Positions 23,890-33,391 of a stretch of DNA of 64,000 bases are shown piece by piece (position 1 is the first letter of the stretch; each line of letters begins with the position of its first letter). The DNA is taken from NCBI RefSeq assembly GCF_000974985.2, contig NZ_LAVA02000043.1:1-64000 (forward strand). The letters are read 5' to 3'. A program made the translations under genes and the position numbers. This DNA is from Streptomyces mangrovisoli (GTDB taxonomy: Bacteria; Actinomycetota; Actinomycetes; Streptomycetales; Streptomycetaceae). The notes below the pieces were generated by a model. That model was given only the letters and a program-made list of their open reading frames with translations, was not told the DNA's origin and did no database searches.

Positions 23890-24348
23890 TCACAGGGTGT
23901 CGAGCGCCTTGACGTACTCATTCAGGTCACGGGCGTCGGGCAGCGCGTTGACGACCGTCCACCGCACGACGCCCTCCTTGTCGATGACGAAGGTGCCGCG
24001 CACGGCGCAGCCCTTGTCCTCGGCGAAGACGCCGTACGCGCGCGAGACCTCGCCGTGCGGCCAGAAGTCGCTCAGCAGGGGGTAGTCGAGACCCTCCTGG
24101 TCGGCGAAGACGCGCAGGGTGTGGATGGAGTCGTTGGAGACGGCGAGCACCTGGGTGTCGCGGTCGGAGAACTTCGGCAGGTTGTCGCGCAGCTCGCACA
24201 GCTCGCCCGTGCACACGCCGGTGAAGGCGAAGGGGTAGAAGAGCAGCACGACGTTCTTCTCGCCGCGGAAGTCGGACAGCTTCACGGTGGCGCCGTGGTT
24301 GTCCTTGAGTTCGAAGTCGGGCGCCTTGTCGCCGACCTGGATCGTCAT
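23890..24348 (-). CDS. ahpE: AhpE-type peroxiredoxin
   Basis: This 152-aa thiol peroxidase of the AhpE/Bcp branch has the thioredoxin-fold start [15 protein letters not shown], then [19 protein letters not shown] with the peroxidatic Cys46 in T-x-x-C-T, a second Cys at 51, and the conserved Arg in [17 protein letters not shown]. It reduces H2O2, peroxynitrite or organic hydroperoxides using a thiol partner. The ATG at 24348 gives the usual length. The order ahpE, DUF3052, aceE is also found in Mycobacterium tuberculosis (Rv2238c, Rv2239c, Rv2241), which supports the name. Confidence 0.9.
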   Translation of the reverse strand: MTIQVGDKAPDFELKDNHGATVKLSDFRGEKNVVLLFYPFAFTGVCTGELCELRDNLPKFSDRDTQVLAVSNDSIHTLRVFADQEGLDYPLLSDFWPHGEVSRAYGVFAEDKGCAVRGTFVIDKEGVVRWTVVNALPDARDLNEYVKALDTL

Positions 24349-24451
24349 CGTCCTGCATCCCTTCGGTGGGGCTGTTCGGGTGGGAACCACCCTACGCAGC
24401 GATCACCGAGGGGACGCAGGACGACCTCTGTGCCTGTGGTGTGCCTCTTGC

Positions 24452-24889
24452 CTACCTCTTGGACTTCGCGGCCTTGGGCGTCACCAGACGCGAGCCGCTC
24501 CAGTCCTTGCCCACGCTGACGCTCTTGGACGCCGAAAGGCCCGCCGTCGTCGCGGCTTCCGAGATGTCACTGGGCTCCACGTATCCTGCACGCCCCGTCT
24601 TGGGCGTCAGAAGCAGGATCGAACCGCCTTCCTCGATGTACGTGGTGGCGTCCACCAGCACATCGGTCAGGTCGCCGTCCTCATCGCGGAACCAGAGGAC
24701 CACGGCGTCGGCCACGTCGTCGTAGTCCTCGTCCATCAGGTCGCTGCCGATGACTTCCTCGATGGCCTCGCGGAGCTCCTGGTCGACATCGTCGTCGAAG
24801 CCGATCTCCTGGACCACCTGCTCGGGCTGGAACCCCAGCCTGACGGCAGGGCTCGTCCGCTCCTCCGCGTGGTCCGCGGTCGCGCTCAC
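24452..24889 (-). CDS. DUF3052 family protein
   Basis: This 145-aa acidic cytosolic protein is of the DUF3052 family, conserved across Actinobacteria. Characteristic stretches are AVRLGFQPEQVVQEIGFDDDVD, EAIEEVIGSDLMDEDYDDVADAVVLWFRDEDGDLTDVLVDA and GGSILLLTPKTGRAGYVEPSDI. The tail is basic (RLVTPKAAKSKR). The GTG at 24889 has AGGAGG six bases upstream; an in-frame ATG at 24907 overlaps that site and is rejected. Function is unknown. It lies between ahpE and the divergent aceE, as the mycobacterial homologue Rv2239c does. Confidence 0.9.
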   Translation of the reverse strand: MSATADHAEERTSPAVRLGFQPEQVVQEIGFDDDVDQELREAIEEVIGSDLMDEDYDDVADAVVLWFRDEDGDLTDVLVDATTYIEEGGSILLLTPKTGRAGYVEPSDISEAATTAGLSASKSVSVGKDWSGSRLVTPKAAKSKR

Positions 24890-25346
24890 GGGTTGCCTCC
24901 TGATCATGTTTTGGTGAATGACTCAGCCACGCGCGTGCGCGAAGCATTGGCCGTAGTCCACACGGGCGCGGCGGATCGCGCAAGTACCCGGCCCTCCAGA
25001 CCGCCGAAACGGTGACGATCCTGGCCGTGTCGCCGCAACTTACGGCACCGTATCGCGACTGCGGGTGACGTACACCACACCGTTCTGCCCGGTTTGCGCG
25101 GATGGGAATCATCCTCGCCCACCATGACCGAATGGCCGCCCCGGGCGTGTCAGTGCCGGGGCGTATCGTTGCGTTTTGACCGTTCCCGCCCGAGAACGCC
25201 TCGAGTGCCGCCGTACGGACGACTCGGCTACCCCACGGTAGAGATGACGTCCGGCCCCCCGAGGTACACGATGGACAGCGTGCAGGCGCCGAGGCACGTG
25301 CAGTGAAGAAAGTGTAGAAGCGGCCCTCTGACAGGTAAGGAACAGC
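24890..25346. other. Divergent intergenic region before aceE
   Basis: These 457 bases between DUF3052 (minus) and aceE (plus) carry no convincing gene. TTGACC at 25176-25181 is a possible -35 box without a good -10 partner. A short palindrome CTACC-CCAC-GGTAG lies at 25228-25241. An AAGGAA ribosome site sits just before the aceE GTG. The long leader may hold more than one aceE promoter, but none was placed with confidence. Confidence 0.4.
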
Positions 25347-28094
25347 GTGGCTTCCGGATCCGATCGCAACCCGATCATCATTGGCGGCCTTCCGAGTCAG
25401 GTCCCTGACTTCGACCCCGAAGAGACCAAGGAGTGGCTCGACTCCCTGGACGCCGCGGTCGACGAGCGCGGCCGTGAGCGGGCCCGCTACCTCATGCTGC
25501 GGCTGATCGAGCGCGCCCGCGAGCGGCGCGTCGCCGTCCCCGAGATGCGCAGCACGGACTACGTCAACACGATCGCGACCAAGGACGAGCCGTTCTTCCC
25601 CGGCAACGAGGAGATCGAGCGCAAGATCCTCAACGCCACCCGGTGGAACGCGGCCGTGATGGTCTCACGCGCCCAGCGCCCGGGCATCGGCGTCGGCGGT
25701 CACATCGCCACCTTCGCCTCCTCCGCCTCGCTCTACGACGTGGGCTTCAACCACTTCTTCCGCGGCAAGGACGAGGGCGACGGCGGCGACCAGGTCTTCT
25801 TCCAGGGCCACGCCTCCCCCGGCATCTACGCGCGCGCCTTCCTCCTCGACCGCCTCACCGAGACCCAGCTCGACGGGTTCCGCCAGGAGAAGTCGAAGGC
25901 CCCCAACGGGCTCTCCAGCTACCCGCACCCGCGCTCGATGCCGGACTTCTGGGAGTTCCCCACCGTCTCCATGGGCCTCGGTCCGCTGGGCGCCATCTAC
26001 CAGGCCCGGATGAACCGCTACATGCAGGCGCGCGGCATCGCCGACACCTCGAAGTCGCACGTGTGGGCGTTCCTCGGCGACGGCGAGATGGACGAGCCGG
26101 AGTCGCTCGGCCAGCTCTCCATCGCCGCGCGCGAGGGCCTGGACAACCTGACCTTCGTGGTCAACTGCAACCTCCAGCGGCTCGACGGCCCGGTGCGCGG
26201 CAACGGCAAGATCATCCAGGAGCTGGAGTCCGTCTTCCGCGGCGCCGGCTGGAACGTCATCAAGCTGGTCTGGGACCGCACCTGGGACCCGCTGCTCGCG
26301 CAGGACCGCGACGGCCTGCTCGTCAACCGGATGAACACCACCCCGGACGGCCAGTTCCAGACGTACGCCACCGAGTCCGGCGCGTACATCCGCGAGCACT
26401 TCTTCGGCGACGACCACCGGCTGCGCGCGATGGTCGAGAACATGACCGACGACCAGATCCTGCACCTGGGCCGCGGCGGGCACGACCACCGGAAGATCTT
26501 CGCGGCGTTCTCCGCGGCCAAGGCGCACAAGGGCCAGCCCACGGTGATCCTGGCCAAGACGATCAAGGGCTGGACGCTGGGCCCGAACTTCGAGGGCCGC
26601 AACGCCACGCACCAGATGAAGAAGCTGACGGCCGACGACCTCAAGCGCTTCCGCGACCGGCTGCACCTGCCGATCGCCGACAAGGACCTGGAGAACGGCG
26701 CGCCGCCCTACTACCACCCCGGGCGCGACACCGAGGAGATCCAGTACATGCACGACCGCCGCAGGGGCTGCGGCGGCTACGTGCCCACGCGCGTGGTGCG
26801 CGCCAAGCCGCTCGCCCTGCCGGACGACAAGGTCTACGCGAGCGTGAAGAAGGGCTCGGGCCAGCAGTCGATCGCCACCACCATGGCGTTCGTACGGCTG
26901 CTCAAGGACCTCATGCGGGACAAGGAACTCGGGCGCCGGTTCGTGCTGATCGCGCCGGACGAGTACCGCACGTTCGGCATGGACTCCTTCTTCCCGAGCG
27001 CGAAGATCTACAACCCGCTGGGCCAGCAGTACGAGGCGGTCGACCGCGATCTGCTGCTCGCCTACAAGGAGTCCCCCACCGGCCAGATGCTGCACGACGG
27101 CATCTCCGAGGCGGGCTGCACCGCCTCGCTGGTCGCGGCGGGCTCGGCGTACGCGACGCACGGCGAACCGCTGATCCCGGTGTACGTCTTCTACTCGATG
27201 TTCGGCTTCCAGCGCACCGGCGACCAGTTCTGGCAGATGGCCGACCAGCTCTCCCGCGGCTTCGTGCTCGGCGCCACCGCCGGCCGCACCACGCTGACCG
27301 GCGAGGGCCTCCAGCACGCGGACGGGCACTCGCAGCTGCTCGCCTCGACCAACCCGGCGTGCGTGGCCTACGACCCGGCGTACGGCTACGAGATCGCGCA
27401 CATCGTGCAGGACGGCCTGCGCCGGATGTACGGCGGTGACGCGCACCATCCGCACGGCGAGGACGTGTTCTTCTACCTCACCGTCTACAACGAGCCCATC
27501 CGCCACCCGGCCGAGCCGCCGGACGTGGACGCGGAGGGCATCGTCAAGGGCCTGTACCGGCTCAGCGAGGGCACCGCGGGCACGGTCCCGGCGCAGATCC
27601 TGTCGTCCGGCGTGGCGGTGCCGTGGGCGCTGGAGGCGCAGCGCGTCCTCGCCGAGGACTGGAACGTCCGCGCGGACGTCTGGTCGGCGACGAGCTGGAA
27701 CGAGCTGCGCCGCGAGGCCGTCGCGGTGGAGGAGCACAACCTGCTCCACCCGGAGGAGGAGCAGCGCGTGCCGTACGTGACGCGCAAGCTGAGCCAGGCC
27801 GAGGGGCCGTTCGTCGCGGTCTCCGACTGGATGCGGTCGGTGCCCGACCAGATCGCCCGCTGGGTGCCCGGCACGTACCAGTCGTTGGGCGCGGACGGCT
27901 TCGGCTTCGCCGACACGCGGGGTGCGGCCCGCCGCTTCTTCCACATCGACGCGCAGTCGGTCGTGGTGGCGGTGCTGACCGAGCTGGCGCGCGAGGGGAA
28001 GGTGGACCGGTCGGTGCTGAAGCAGGCGATCGACCGGTACCAGTTGCTGGATGTGGCGGCGGCGGATCCGGGGGCGGCGGGCGGCGACGCGTAG
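25347..28094 (+). CDS. aceE: Pyruvate dehydrogenase E1 component, homodimeric type
   Basis: This 915-aa thiamine-diphosphate enzyme decarboxylates pyruvate and passes the acetyl group to the E2 lipoyl domain of the pyruvate dehydrogenase complex. It is the single-chain (E. coli-like) type used by Actinobacteria. The Mg-ThDP motif starts at [14 protein letters not shown] (about residue 243) and ends at [18 protein letters not shown]. Other family blocks are [64 protein letters not shown] and [16 protein letters not shown]. The GTG start follows AAGGAA. Supplying acetyl-CoA, it fits the nearby fatty-acid synthase genes. Confidence 0.97.
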   Translation: MASGSDRNPIIIGGLPSQVPDFDPEETKEWLDSLDAAVDERGRERARYLMLRLIERARERRVAVPEMRSTDYVNTIATKDEPFFPGNEEIERKILNATRWNAAVMVSRAQRPGIGVGGHIATFASSASLYDVGFNHFFRGKDEGDGGDQVFFQGHASPGIYARAFLLDRLTETQLDGFRQEKSKAPNGLSSYPHPRSMPDFWEFPTVSMGLGPLGAIYQARMNRYMQARGIADTSKSHVWAFLGDGEMDEPESLGQLSIAAREGLDNLTFVVNCNLQRLDGPVRGNGKIIQELESVFRGAGWNVIKLVWDRTWDPLLAQDRDGLLVNRMNTTPDGQFQTYATESGAYIREHFFGDDHRLRAMVENMTDDQILHLGRGGHDHRKIFAAFSAAKAHKGQPTVILAKTIKGWTLGPNFEGRNATHQMKKLTADDLKRFRDRLHLPIADKDLENGAPPYYHPGRDTEEIQYMHDRRRGCGGYVPTRVVRAKPLALPDDKVYASVKKGSGQQSIATTMAFVRLLKDLMRDKELGRRFVLIAPDEYRTFGMDSFFPSAKIYNPLGQQYEAVDRDLLLAYKESPTGQMLHDGISEAGCTASLVAAGSAYATHGEPLIPVYVFYSMFGFQRTGDQFWQMADQLSRGFVLGATAGRTTLTGEGLQHADGHSQLLASTNPACVAYDPAYGYEIAHIVQDGLRRMYGGDAHHPHGEDVFFYLTVYNEPIRHPAEPPDVDAEGIVKGLYRLSEGTAGTVPAQILSSGVAVPWALEAQRVLAEDWNVRADVWSATSWNELRREAVAVEEHNLLHPEEEQRVPYVTRKLSQAEGPFVAVSDWMRSVPDQIARWVPGTYQSLGADGFGFADTRGAARRFFHIDAQSVVVAVLTELAREGKVDRSVLKQAIDRYQLLDVAAADPGAAGGDA

Positions 28095-28159
28095 GCGCTG
28101 CGCTCGCTTCGGCAGGGGCCCGTGGGGGCCTGCGCCGGTTGACTCCGGGTGCGGGCGCG

Positions 28160-28390
28160 TGGGGGCTGGTCGCGCAGTTCCCCGCGCCCCTTTCAGGCCT
28201 GATGCCGTCGGATGTCCGCGGGTCGGTGGGGCCCCTTCGCGCAGTTCCCCGCGCCCCTTCCGGGGCACGGTCACCGGCGCCCCTGGAAGGGGCGCGGGGA
28301 ACTGCGCGACCAGCCACGACGGACCCGCACGTCCGCTCTCAGGGACGCGGGGAACGTGCCCCGTCAGGGGCGCGGGGAACTGCGCGAACG
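28160..28390. repeat. Cluster of four interspersed repeats after aceE
   Basis: The gap 28095-28438 has no gene. It contains minus-strand copies at 28170-28190 and 28237-28257 and plus-strand copies at 28289-28309 and 28367-28387 of the GGCGCGGGGAACTGCGCG repeat, plus a damaged copy (AGGGACGCGGGGAACGTGC) near 28341. Opposed copies allow a long stem that may terminate aceE transcription before the channel gene. Confidence 0.85.
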
Positions 28391-28438
28391 GCCACGACGG
28401 ACCCGCGCATCCTTCCGCGGCGGACCTACGATGCGGGC

Positions 28439-29446
28439 ATGGACGAGCTGACCGTGCAGGGGCGCTGGGAGCGGCGTACTCAGCGGCCGCTGCTGGCCCT
28501 CGCGGTGGCGTTCGCCGCCGCCTACGCCGTGCCGATCGTGGACAGTTCCGCGAGCCGCTCGCTGACGGTCGTGTGCATGGTCACCGAGTGGGTGGTGTGG
28601 GCCGCGTTCGCGACGGACTACCTGATGCGGCTGGCCGTGGCGCCCGACCGGCGGCGGTTCGTGCGCCGGCACTGGCCCGACCTGTGCGCCGTCGTCCTGC
28701 CGATGCTCCAGCCGCTGCGGCTGCTGCGGCTGGTGGCGACGCTGCTGCTGGTGGGGCGGCGGGCCCGGATGGCCCCTCAGATCCGGCTGACGACCTATGT
28801 CGTGGGCTCGGTGGTGGGGCTGCTGATGTTCGGCTCGCTGGCCGTGCTGTCCGCCGAACGCGACTCGCCCAGGGGGAACATCCGCACGCTGGGTGACGCG
28901 GTGTGGTGGTCGTTCACGACGATGACGACCGTCGGGTACGGCGACCACGCGCCGACCACCGGTCTGGGGCGGGTGATCGCGGTCGGCCTGATGCTCTCCG
29001 GGATCGCCCTCCTTGGCGTGGTGACCGCCAACATCGCGGCGTGGTTCATCGCCCGGTTCGAGAAGGACGACGTGGAGGAGCGCCGCCAGACGGAGGCCAT
29101 CGAGGCGCTGACGCAGGAGGTGCGGCTGCTGCGCGCGCAGGTTCTGGCGCTGGCGGGGGCGGGCGGCCCGGGAGTGCCGGGGCCCGCCGCGCCAGGCTCA
29201 GAACAGACCCGCGCCCGGGGTGGCGACACCCGCCAGCCAGATGAGGGCCAGCAGGGTGTCGATGGCGCCCAGGACCACGGCCACGAGCGCCGGTACGGGA
29301 GCCGAACGCTGCCAGGTGCGGCCCATCGCCAGCCAGCCGCAGACGACCGCCACGGGGCCGAGGACGATCCCCAGCACGAAGAACCCGGCGACCGCGCAGA
29401 CGGTCCCGATGATGCCGAGCGTCGCGTCGTCCGGCCTGCTCCCTGA
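28439..29446 (+). CDS. Potassium-channel-like protein (Kv-type fold) with overlapping C-terminal extension
   Basis: This 335-aa ion channel protein has hydrophobic segments at about residues 17-35, 41-60 and 83-105, an arginine-rich S4-like stretch (LRLLRLVATLLLVGRRARM), a helix at 119-138, a pore loop with the K+ selectivity filter TTVGYGD (163-169), and a last helix (VIAVGLMLSGIALLGVVTANIAAWFIARF) followed by a coiled coil (EERRQTEAIEALTQEVRLLRAQVLALAG). Normal members end near here. This frame instead runs about 80 further residues of polar, biased composition through the opposite-strand DUF4190 gene, overlapping it by 249 bases. The tail is probably an accident of a lost stop. The ATG start has only a weak ribosome site. 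Confidence 0.8.
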   Translation: MDELTVQGRWERRTQRPLLALAVAFAAAYAVPIVDSSASRSLTVVCMVTEWVVWAAFATDYLMRLAVAPDRRRFVRRHWPDLCAVVLPMLQPLRLLRLVATLLLVGRRARMAPQIRLTTYVVGSVVGLLMFGSLAVLSAERDSPRGNIRTLGDAVWWSFTTMTTVGYGDHAPTTGLGRVIAVGLMLSGIALLGVVTANIAAWFIARFEKDDVEERRQTEAIEALTQEVRLLRAQVLALAGAGGPGVPGPAAPGSEQTRARGGDTRQPDEGQQGVDGAQDHGHERRYGSRTLPGAAHRQPAADDRHGAEDDPQHEEPGDRADGPDDAERRVVRPAP

Positions 29447-29503
29447 CCACGTCCGGCCGGGTGAGCGGGGGTTCCTACGCGTTCCGTTTCCGAAGCCCGT
29501 CAT
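29198..29503 (-). CDS. DUF4190-like small membrane protein
   Basis: This 101-aa protein has a polar N-terminus (about 35 residues) followed by two hydrophobic helices, LGIIGTVCAVAGFFVLGIVLGPVAVVCGWLAMGR and PALVAVVLGAIDTLLALIWLAG, the layout of DUF4190 proteins. The ATG at 29503 is preceded by GGGAG. It lies opposite the 3' end of the channel frame, with which it overlaps. Function is unknown. Confidence 0.78.
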   Translation of the reverse strand: MTGFGNGTRRNPRSPGRTWSGSRPDDATLGIIGTVCAVAGFFVLGIVLGPVAVVCGWLAMGRTWQRSAPVPALVAVVLGAIDTLLALIWLAGVATPGAGLF

Positions 29504-29650
29504 CGTCAACTCCCGGGACCTGTTGGGTGATTCGGTTCCTTGGTGGTGCGGTGTGCGGGTACCCCGTGCGGCCGGGATGAGACCTGCGCACAGCACTGCC
29601 GCCCCCCGCGGCGGGCGGGAGGCGGCAGTGGCAGGGGTGGTGACCTCCGG

Positions 29651-31258
29651 TCAGATGTGGCCGACGCCCGCCCCGGCCTCCGCGTTCTCGCCGCGCTTGG
29701 TCAGCAGCGCGACCAGGATCGCCACGGCGGCGACGCCCGCGGCCACCAGGGACGCGAGGCTCATGCCGGAGATGAAGGTGTCGTGCGCGACGGACGCTAT
29801 CTTTGCCGCGATCGCCTGGGGCGTGCCCTCGCCGACCGGCGCCACGCCCTGCTGCACCGACTGCGAGGCCAGCGCCTCCTGCGCGTCGGTCAGCTTGGGC
29901 AGGCCCGCCTTGGCCCAGTTGCCCGCGAGGTCGTGGTCGACCTTCGAGGCCATCACGGCGCCGAGCACGGCCGTGCCGAGGCTGCCGCCGATCTGCATGG
30001 CCGCCTGCTGGAGGCCGCCCGCGACGCCGGAGAGCTCCATCGGCGCGTTGCCGACGATGACCTCGGTGGCGCCGACCATGACCGGCGCGAGGCCGAAGCC
30101 CAGCAGGGCGAACCAGACGGACATCAGGCCGCTGCCGGTGTCCGCCTTCAGCGTCGACATGCCGTACATCGCGACGGCGGTGGCCGCCATGCCGCTGGCG
30201 AGCGGGATGCGCGGGCCGAGCTTGGTGATGGCCAGGCCCGCGAGCGGGGAGCCGACGATCATCATGCCGGTGAGCGGGAGCAGGTGCAGGCCCGCGTCGA
30301 CCGGGCTCATGCCGTGCACGTTCTGCAGGTAGAAGGTGACGAAGAACAGGCCGCCCATGAAGGCGATGGCCATCAGCACCATCAGCACCACGCCCGCGGA
30401 CAGCGGCACGGAGCGGAACAGCGCGAGCGGGATCAGGGGCTCCTTGACCCGCGTCTCCCAGAAGGAGAACAGGGCGAAGCCGGCGACCGAGCCGACTATG
30501 AACAGCCAGGTCTTGCCGTCGCCCCAGCCCCAGCTCGGGGCCTTGATGAGGGCCCAGACGAGGCAGAACATGGCGCCGGACAGCAGCGCGATGCCGAGCA
30601 GGTCGAAGGAGCGCGGCGCGTTCTCGGCGCGGTGGTCCCGCAGGATCAGCAGGCCGAGGACGAGGGCGATCAGGCCCACCGGCACGTTGATGAAGAACAC
30701 CGACTGCCAGCTGACGTGCTGCACCAGCAGGCCGCCGAGGATCGGGCCGCCCGCGGTTGAGGCGCCGATGACCATGCCCCAGATGCCGATGGCCATGTTC
30801 AGCTTCTCGGCCGGGAAGGTGGCGCGCAGCAGGCCGAGCGCGGCCGGCATCAGCAGCGCGCCGAACAGGCCCTGGAAGACCCGGAAGGTCACGACGAAGG
30901 CGATGCTGTTCGACAGGCCGATCGCGCCGGACGCGGCGGCGAAGCCGGTCACGCCGATCAGGAAGGTCTGCCGGTGCCCGAAGCGGTCGCCGAGCTTGCC
31001 CGCGGTGATGAGGGAGACCGCGAGGGCGAGGAAGTAGGCGTTGGTGATCCACTGGACGTCGGCGAAGGTGGCGCCGAGGTCCTTGGCGATGGCCGGGTTG
31101 GCGATGGCCACGATGGTGCCGTCGAGGGCCACCATCATCACCCCGACCGCGACGGTGATGAGGGTGAACCAGGGGTGCCCGCGCAGGCCCCGGGCGGCCG
31201 GGGCGGCGAGCGCCTCGTCCCCCTGTCCCGTCGCCTCGATGGTGGTCTGACTAGTCAT
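29651..31258 (-). CDS. DHA2-type MFS drug-efflux transporter (EmrB/QacA family)
   Basis: This 535-aa proton-driven exporter has 14 predicted helices. Motif A-like GKLGDRFGHRQTFLIG follows helix 2, motif D1 (VALDGTIVAIANPAI) is in helix 1, motif C-like IGASTAGGPILGGLLV in helix 5, and WQSVFFINVPVGLIALVLG before helix 6, as in EmrB/QacA proteins. A polar tail follows helix 14. It lies divergent to a TetR regulator 136 bases away, the classic arrangement of an efflux pump with its repressor. No ribosome site precedes ATG 31258, so initiation may be weak or leaderless. The exported compound cannot be told. Confidence 0.92.
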   Translation of the reverse strand: MTSQTTIEATGQGDEALAAPAARGLRGHPWFTLITVAVGVMMVALDGTIVAIANPAIAKDLGATFADVQWITNAYFLALAVSLITAGKLGDRFGHRQTFLIGVTGFAAASGAIGLSNSIAFVVTFRVFQGLFGALLMPAALGLLRATFPAEKLNMAIGIWGMVIGASTAGGPILGGLLVQHVSWQSVFFINVPVGLIALVLGLLILRDHRAENAPRSFDLLGIALLSGAMFCLVWALIKAPSWGWGDGKTWLFIVGSVAGFALFSFWETRVKEPLIPLALFRSVPLSAGVVLMVLMAIAFMGGLFFVTFYLQNVHGMSPVDAGLHLLPLTGMMIVGSPLAGLAITKLGPRIPLASGMAATAVAMYGMSTLKADTGSGLMSVWFALLGFGLAPVMVGATEVIVGNAPMELSGVAGGLQQAAMQIGGSLGTAVLGAVMASKVDHDLAGNWAKAGLPKLTDAQEALASQSVQQGVAPVGEGTPQAIAAKIASVAHDTFISGMSLASLVAAGVAAVAILVALLTKRGENAEAGAGVGHI

Positions 31259-31394
31259 GCGCCGGAGGCTAGTGACAGCCACTGACAATTGACAAACGTG
31301 TTCACAAGTCGGTAACTGTCACGCCATCACCCACACATCGAGCCGGTCGGAACCGGCCACACGCGAAGAACCCACAGCCACATCCGGAGAGCCC
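31259..31394. promoter_or_regulatory. Divergent promoter/operator region of the efflux pump and TetR gene
   Basis: TTGACA (31289-31294) and TAACTG (31313-31318), 18 bases apart, form a plausible plus-strand promoter for the TetR gene. Around the -35 box lie the direct repeat TGACAA-TTGACAA and an imperfect inverted repeat TTGACAAACG / CGTGTTCACAA, which are candidate TetR operators able to block both directions. Confidence 0.55.
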
Positions 31395-32024
31395 ATGGAG
31401 ACGCTGCGCGAGCGCAAGAAGCGGCGCACGCGGGACGCGCTGCTGCGGGCCGCCCTGGAACTGTTCACCACGCACGGCTACGAGCGGACCACCGTCGACG
31501 AGATCACCGAGGCCGTCGAGGTCTCGCAGCGCACCTTCTTCCGCTACTTCGCGGGCGGCAAGGAGGAGGCCGCGTTCGCCGTCCAGGACCTCGCCGAGGC
31601 GCACTTCGTGGCCGCCGTGCGGGCCCGCCCGCCGCACGAGGCCCCGATGGAGGCGCTGCGCCGGGCGGTCCTGGAGGGCTGGGACACCATCAACGAGGCC
31701 GTCGCGGCCGTCGTACCGGTGGAGCTGTATCTGCGGATGTACCGGCTGATCGAGTCGACGCCCGCGCTGCTGGCCGTGCATCTGCGCCGGTCCACCGAGC
31801 GGGAGGAGGAGCTCGCGCGTCTGCTCGCCGCGCGCGAGGGCCTGGACGTGGACGCCGACCCCCGGCCGCGCCTCGCGGTGGCCGCGTTCGGCGGGGTGCT
31901 GCGGGTCACCGAACGGCAGTGGAGCACGGGCCCCGACTTCAGTCCGGAGGCGATGCGCGCGCTCACCGCCGCCCATCTCGACCTGGTCGGACCGGCGCTC
32001 ACGGGACACTGGCGTTCGACGTGA
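31395..32024 (+). CDS. TetR-family transcriptional regulator (efflux repressor)
   Basis: This 209-aa regulator has an N-terminal TetR helix-turn-helix, KKRRTRDALLRAALELFTTHGYERTTVDEITEAVEVSQRTFFRYFAGGKEE, at residues about 5-60. The C-terminal helical domain (ligand binding and dimerisation) is variable, as usual. It lies divergent from the DHA2 pump with candidate operators between them, so it most likely represses the pump and itself until a ligand is bound. The ATG at 31395 lies a few bases after CCGGAGA. Confidence 0.9.
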   Translation: METLRERKKRRTRDALLRAALELFTTHGYERTTVDEITEAVEVSQRTFFRYFAGGKEEAAFAVQDLAEAHFVAAVRARPPHEAPMEALRRAVLEGWDTINEAVAAVVPVELYLRMYRLIESTPALLAVHLRRSTEREEELARLLAAREGLDVDADPRPRLAVAAFGGVLRVTERQWSTGPDFSPEAMRALTAAHLDLVGPALTGHWRST

Positions 32025-32106
32025 GAGCGGTGTCACGTAGCCTGAAACGTGATACCCGTCACTCGGTTAACGCGAGACCCTCCCGTTCTCCTAGTGTGTC
32101 CTCCCA

Positions 32107-33324
32107 GTGACTTCCTTCGACACCCCCCAGCCCCTCAACGTCTGGCGCGCTCTGCTCGCGCTGAGCGTGGTGTTCGTGATGCTGGCGACGACCGGCTGGA
32201 CCGCGGTGCACAGCCACCGGGAGACGACCGCGCTCGCAGGTTCGCGCGCGGCCTGGTCCCACGGCCGGCTGCACGGACACGCACTGCCCGACGTGAACGC
32301 CTCCCCCACCCGGCTCGCCCGCTTCTTCGCGTCGCTCACCGCGCACGACCGCACCCGGCTCGCCGACCGCTACGCGCTCGCCGTGGGCAACATGAACGGC
32401 GCGCCCGTCGCGCTGCGCTACCAGGCCAACCGGATCGCGCTCGGCCAGGCCCGCAAGGTCGAGCTCAAGCGCATGCACGACAAGCGGCTCAGCGCCTCCG
32501 GGCAGCAGGAGGCGGGGCGCCGTATGCACCGCTTCACGGACCTGATGAGCAAGGACCGGCAGATCCTCGCCTTCGACCCGGAGGGCACCGGCCGCGTCGC
32601 CGAGGTCCTCGGCGACCTCACGCACGCCCAGCGCGTCTCGGTGGTCGTGCCGGGCGTCGACACCGACGTGCTCACCTTCCAGAAGACCAACCGCCGCTAC
32701 ACCGCGCCGGTCGGCATGGCGCAGTCGCTGCACGACGCGGAGACCGCCGCCGCCCCCGGGACGCGTACGGCCGTGATCGCCTGGGCCGACTACACCGCGC
32801 CCAGCGGGCTCGGCGTGGACGCGGCCACCGCGATGCGCGCCGACGACGGCGCCGTACGGCTGAACGCGCTGCTGCGGGCGCTGCCCGGCCGGGCGCCGGT
32901 GGCGCTGTTCTGCCACAGCTACGGCTCGGTGCTGTGCGGGGTCGCCGCGCACGACCTGCCCGCCCGGGTGACCGACATAGCCGTGGCCGCCAGCCCGGGG
33001 ATGCGCACCTCCAAGGCGTCCCACCTGGGCACCACGGCCCGGGTGTGGTCGATGCGGGACTCGACCGACTGGATCCAGGACGTGCCCTACATGGAGGTGG
33101 GCGGTCTCGGCCACGGCGCGGACCCGGTCTCCCGGGCGTTCGGCGCGCGGGTGCTGACGGCCCAGGACGCGAAGGGACACGCCGGCTACTTCGAGCCGGG
33201 CACGGACAGCCTGCGCAACCTCGCCGACGTCGGGGTCGGCGCGTATCGATCGGTGCGCTGCGCGGGAGACGACGACGGGTGCCGGGCAGGTTTGTCCGGC
33301 ACGACGACCACCGGACGCGCGTAG
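32107..33324 (+). CDS. Alpha/beta hydrolase (DUF1023 family), membrane-anchored
   Basis: This 405-aa protein has one N-terminal hydrophobic helix (about residues 12-32, signal anchor) and then a helical region and an alpha/beta hydrolase domain of the DUF1023 type. VSVVVPGVDTDV precedes the core, and the nucleophile elbow is FCHSYGS with Ser271. An acidic residue in WSMRDSTDWI and a His in KGHAGYF complete a plausible triad. The first Gly of the G-x-S-x-G elbow is replaced by Cys (C-H-S-Y-G). The substrate is unknown. The start is a GTG lacking a clear ribosome site, so it is less certain than the rest. It follows the TetR gene by 82 bases. Confidence 0.85.
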   Translation: MTSFDTPQPLNVWRALLALSVVFVMLATTGWTAVHSHRETTALAGSRAAWSHGRLHGHALPDVNASPTRLARFFASLTAHDRTRLADRYALAVGNMNGAPVALRYQANRIALGQARKVELKRMHDKRLSASGQQEAGRRMHRFTDLMSKDRQILAFDPEGTGRVAEVLGDLTHAQRVSVVVPGVDTDVLTFQKTNRRYTAPVGMAQSLHDAETAAAPGTRTAVIAWADYTAPSGLGVDAATAMRADDGAVRLNALLRALPGRAPVALFCHSYGSVLCGVAAHDLPARVTDIAVAASPGMRTSKASHLGTTARVWSMRDSTDWIQDVPYMEVGGLGHGADPVSRAFGARVLTAQDAKGHAGYFEPGTDSLRNLADVGVGAYRSVRCAGDDDGCRAGLSGTTTTGRA

Positions 33325-33391
33325 AGAGTGCAGGAACTGCGGTCCGCGCGGGGAGGGGACGAAGAAGCCGGTGCCGCTTACGATGAGCCGC

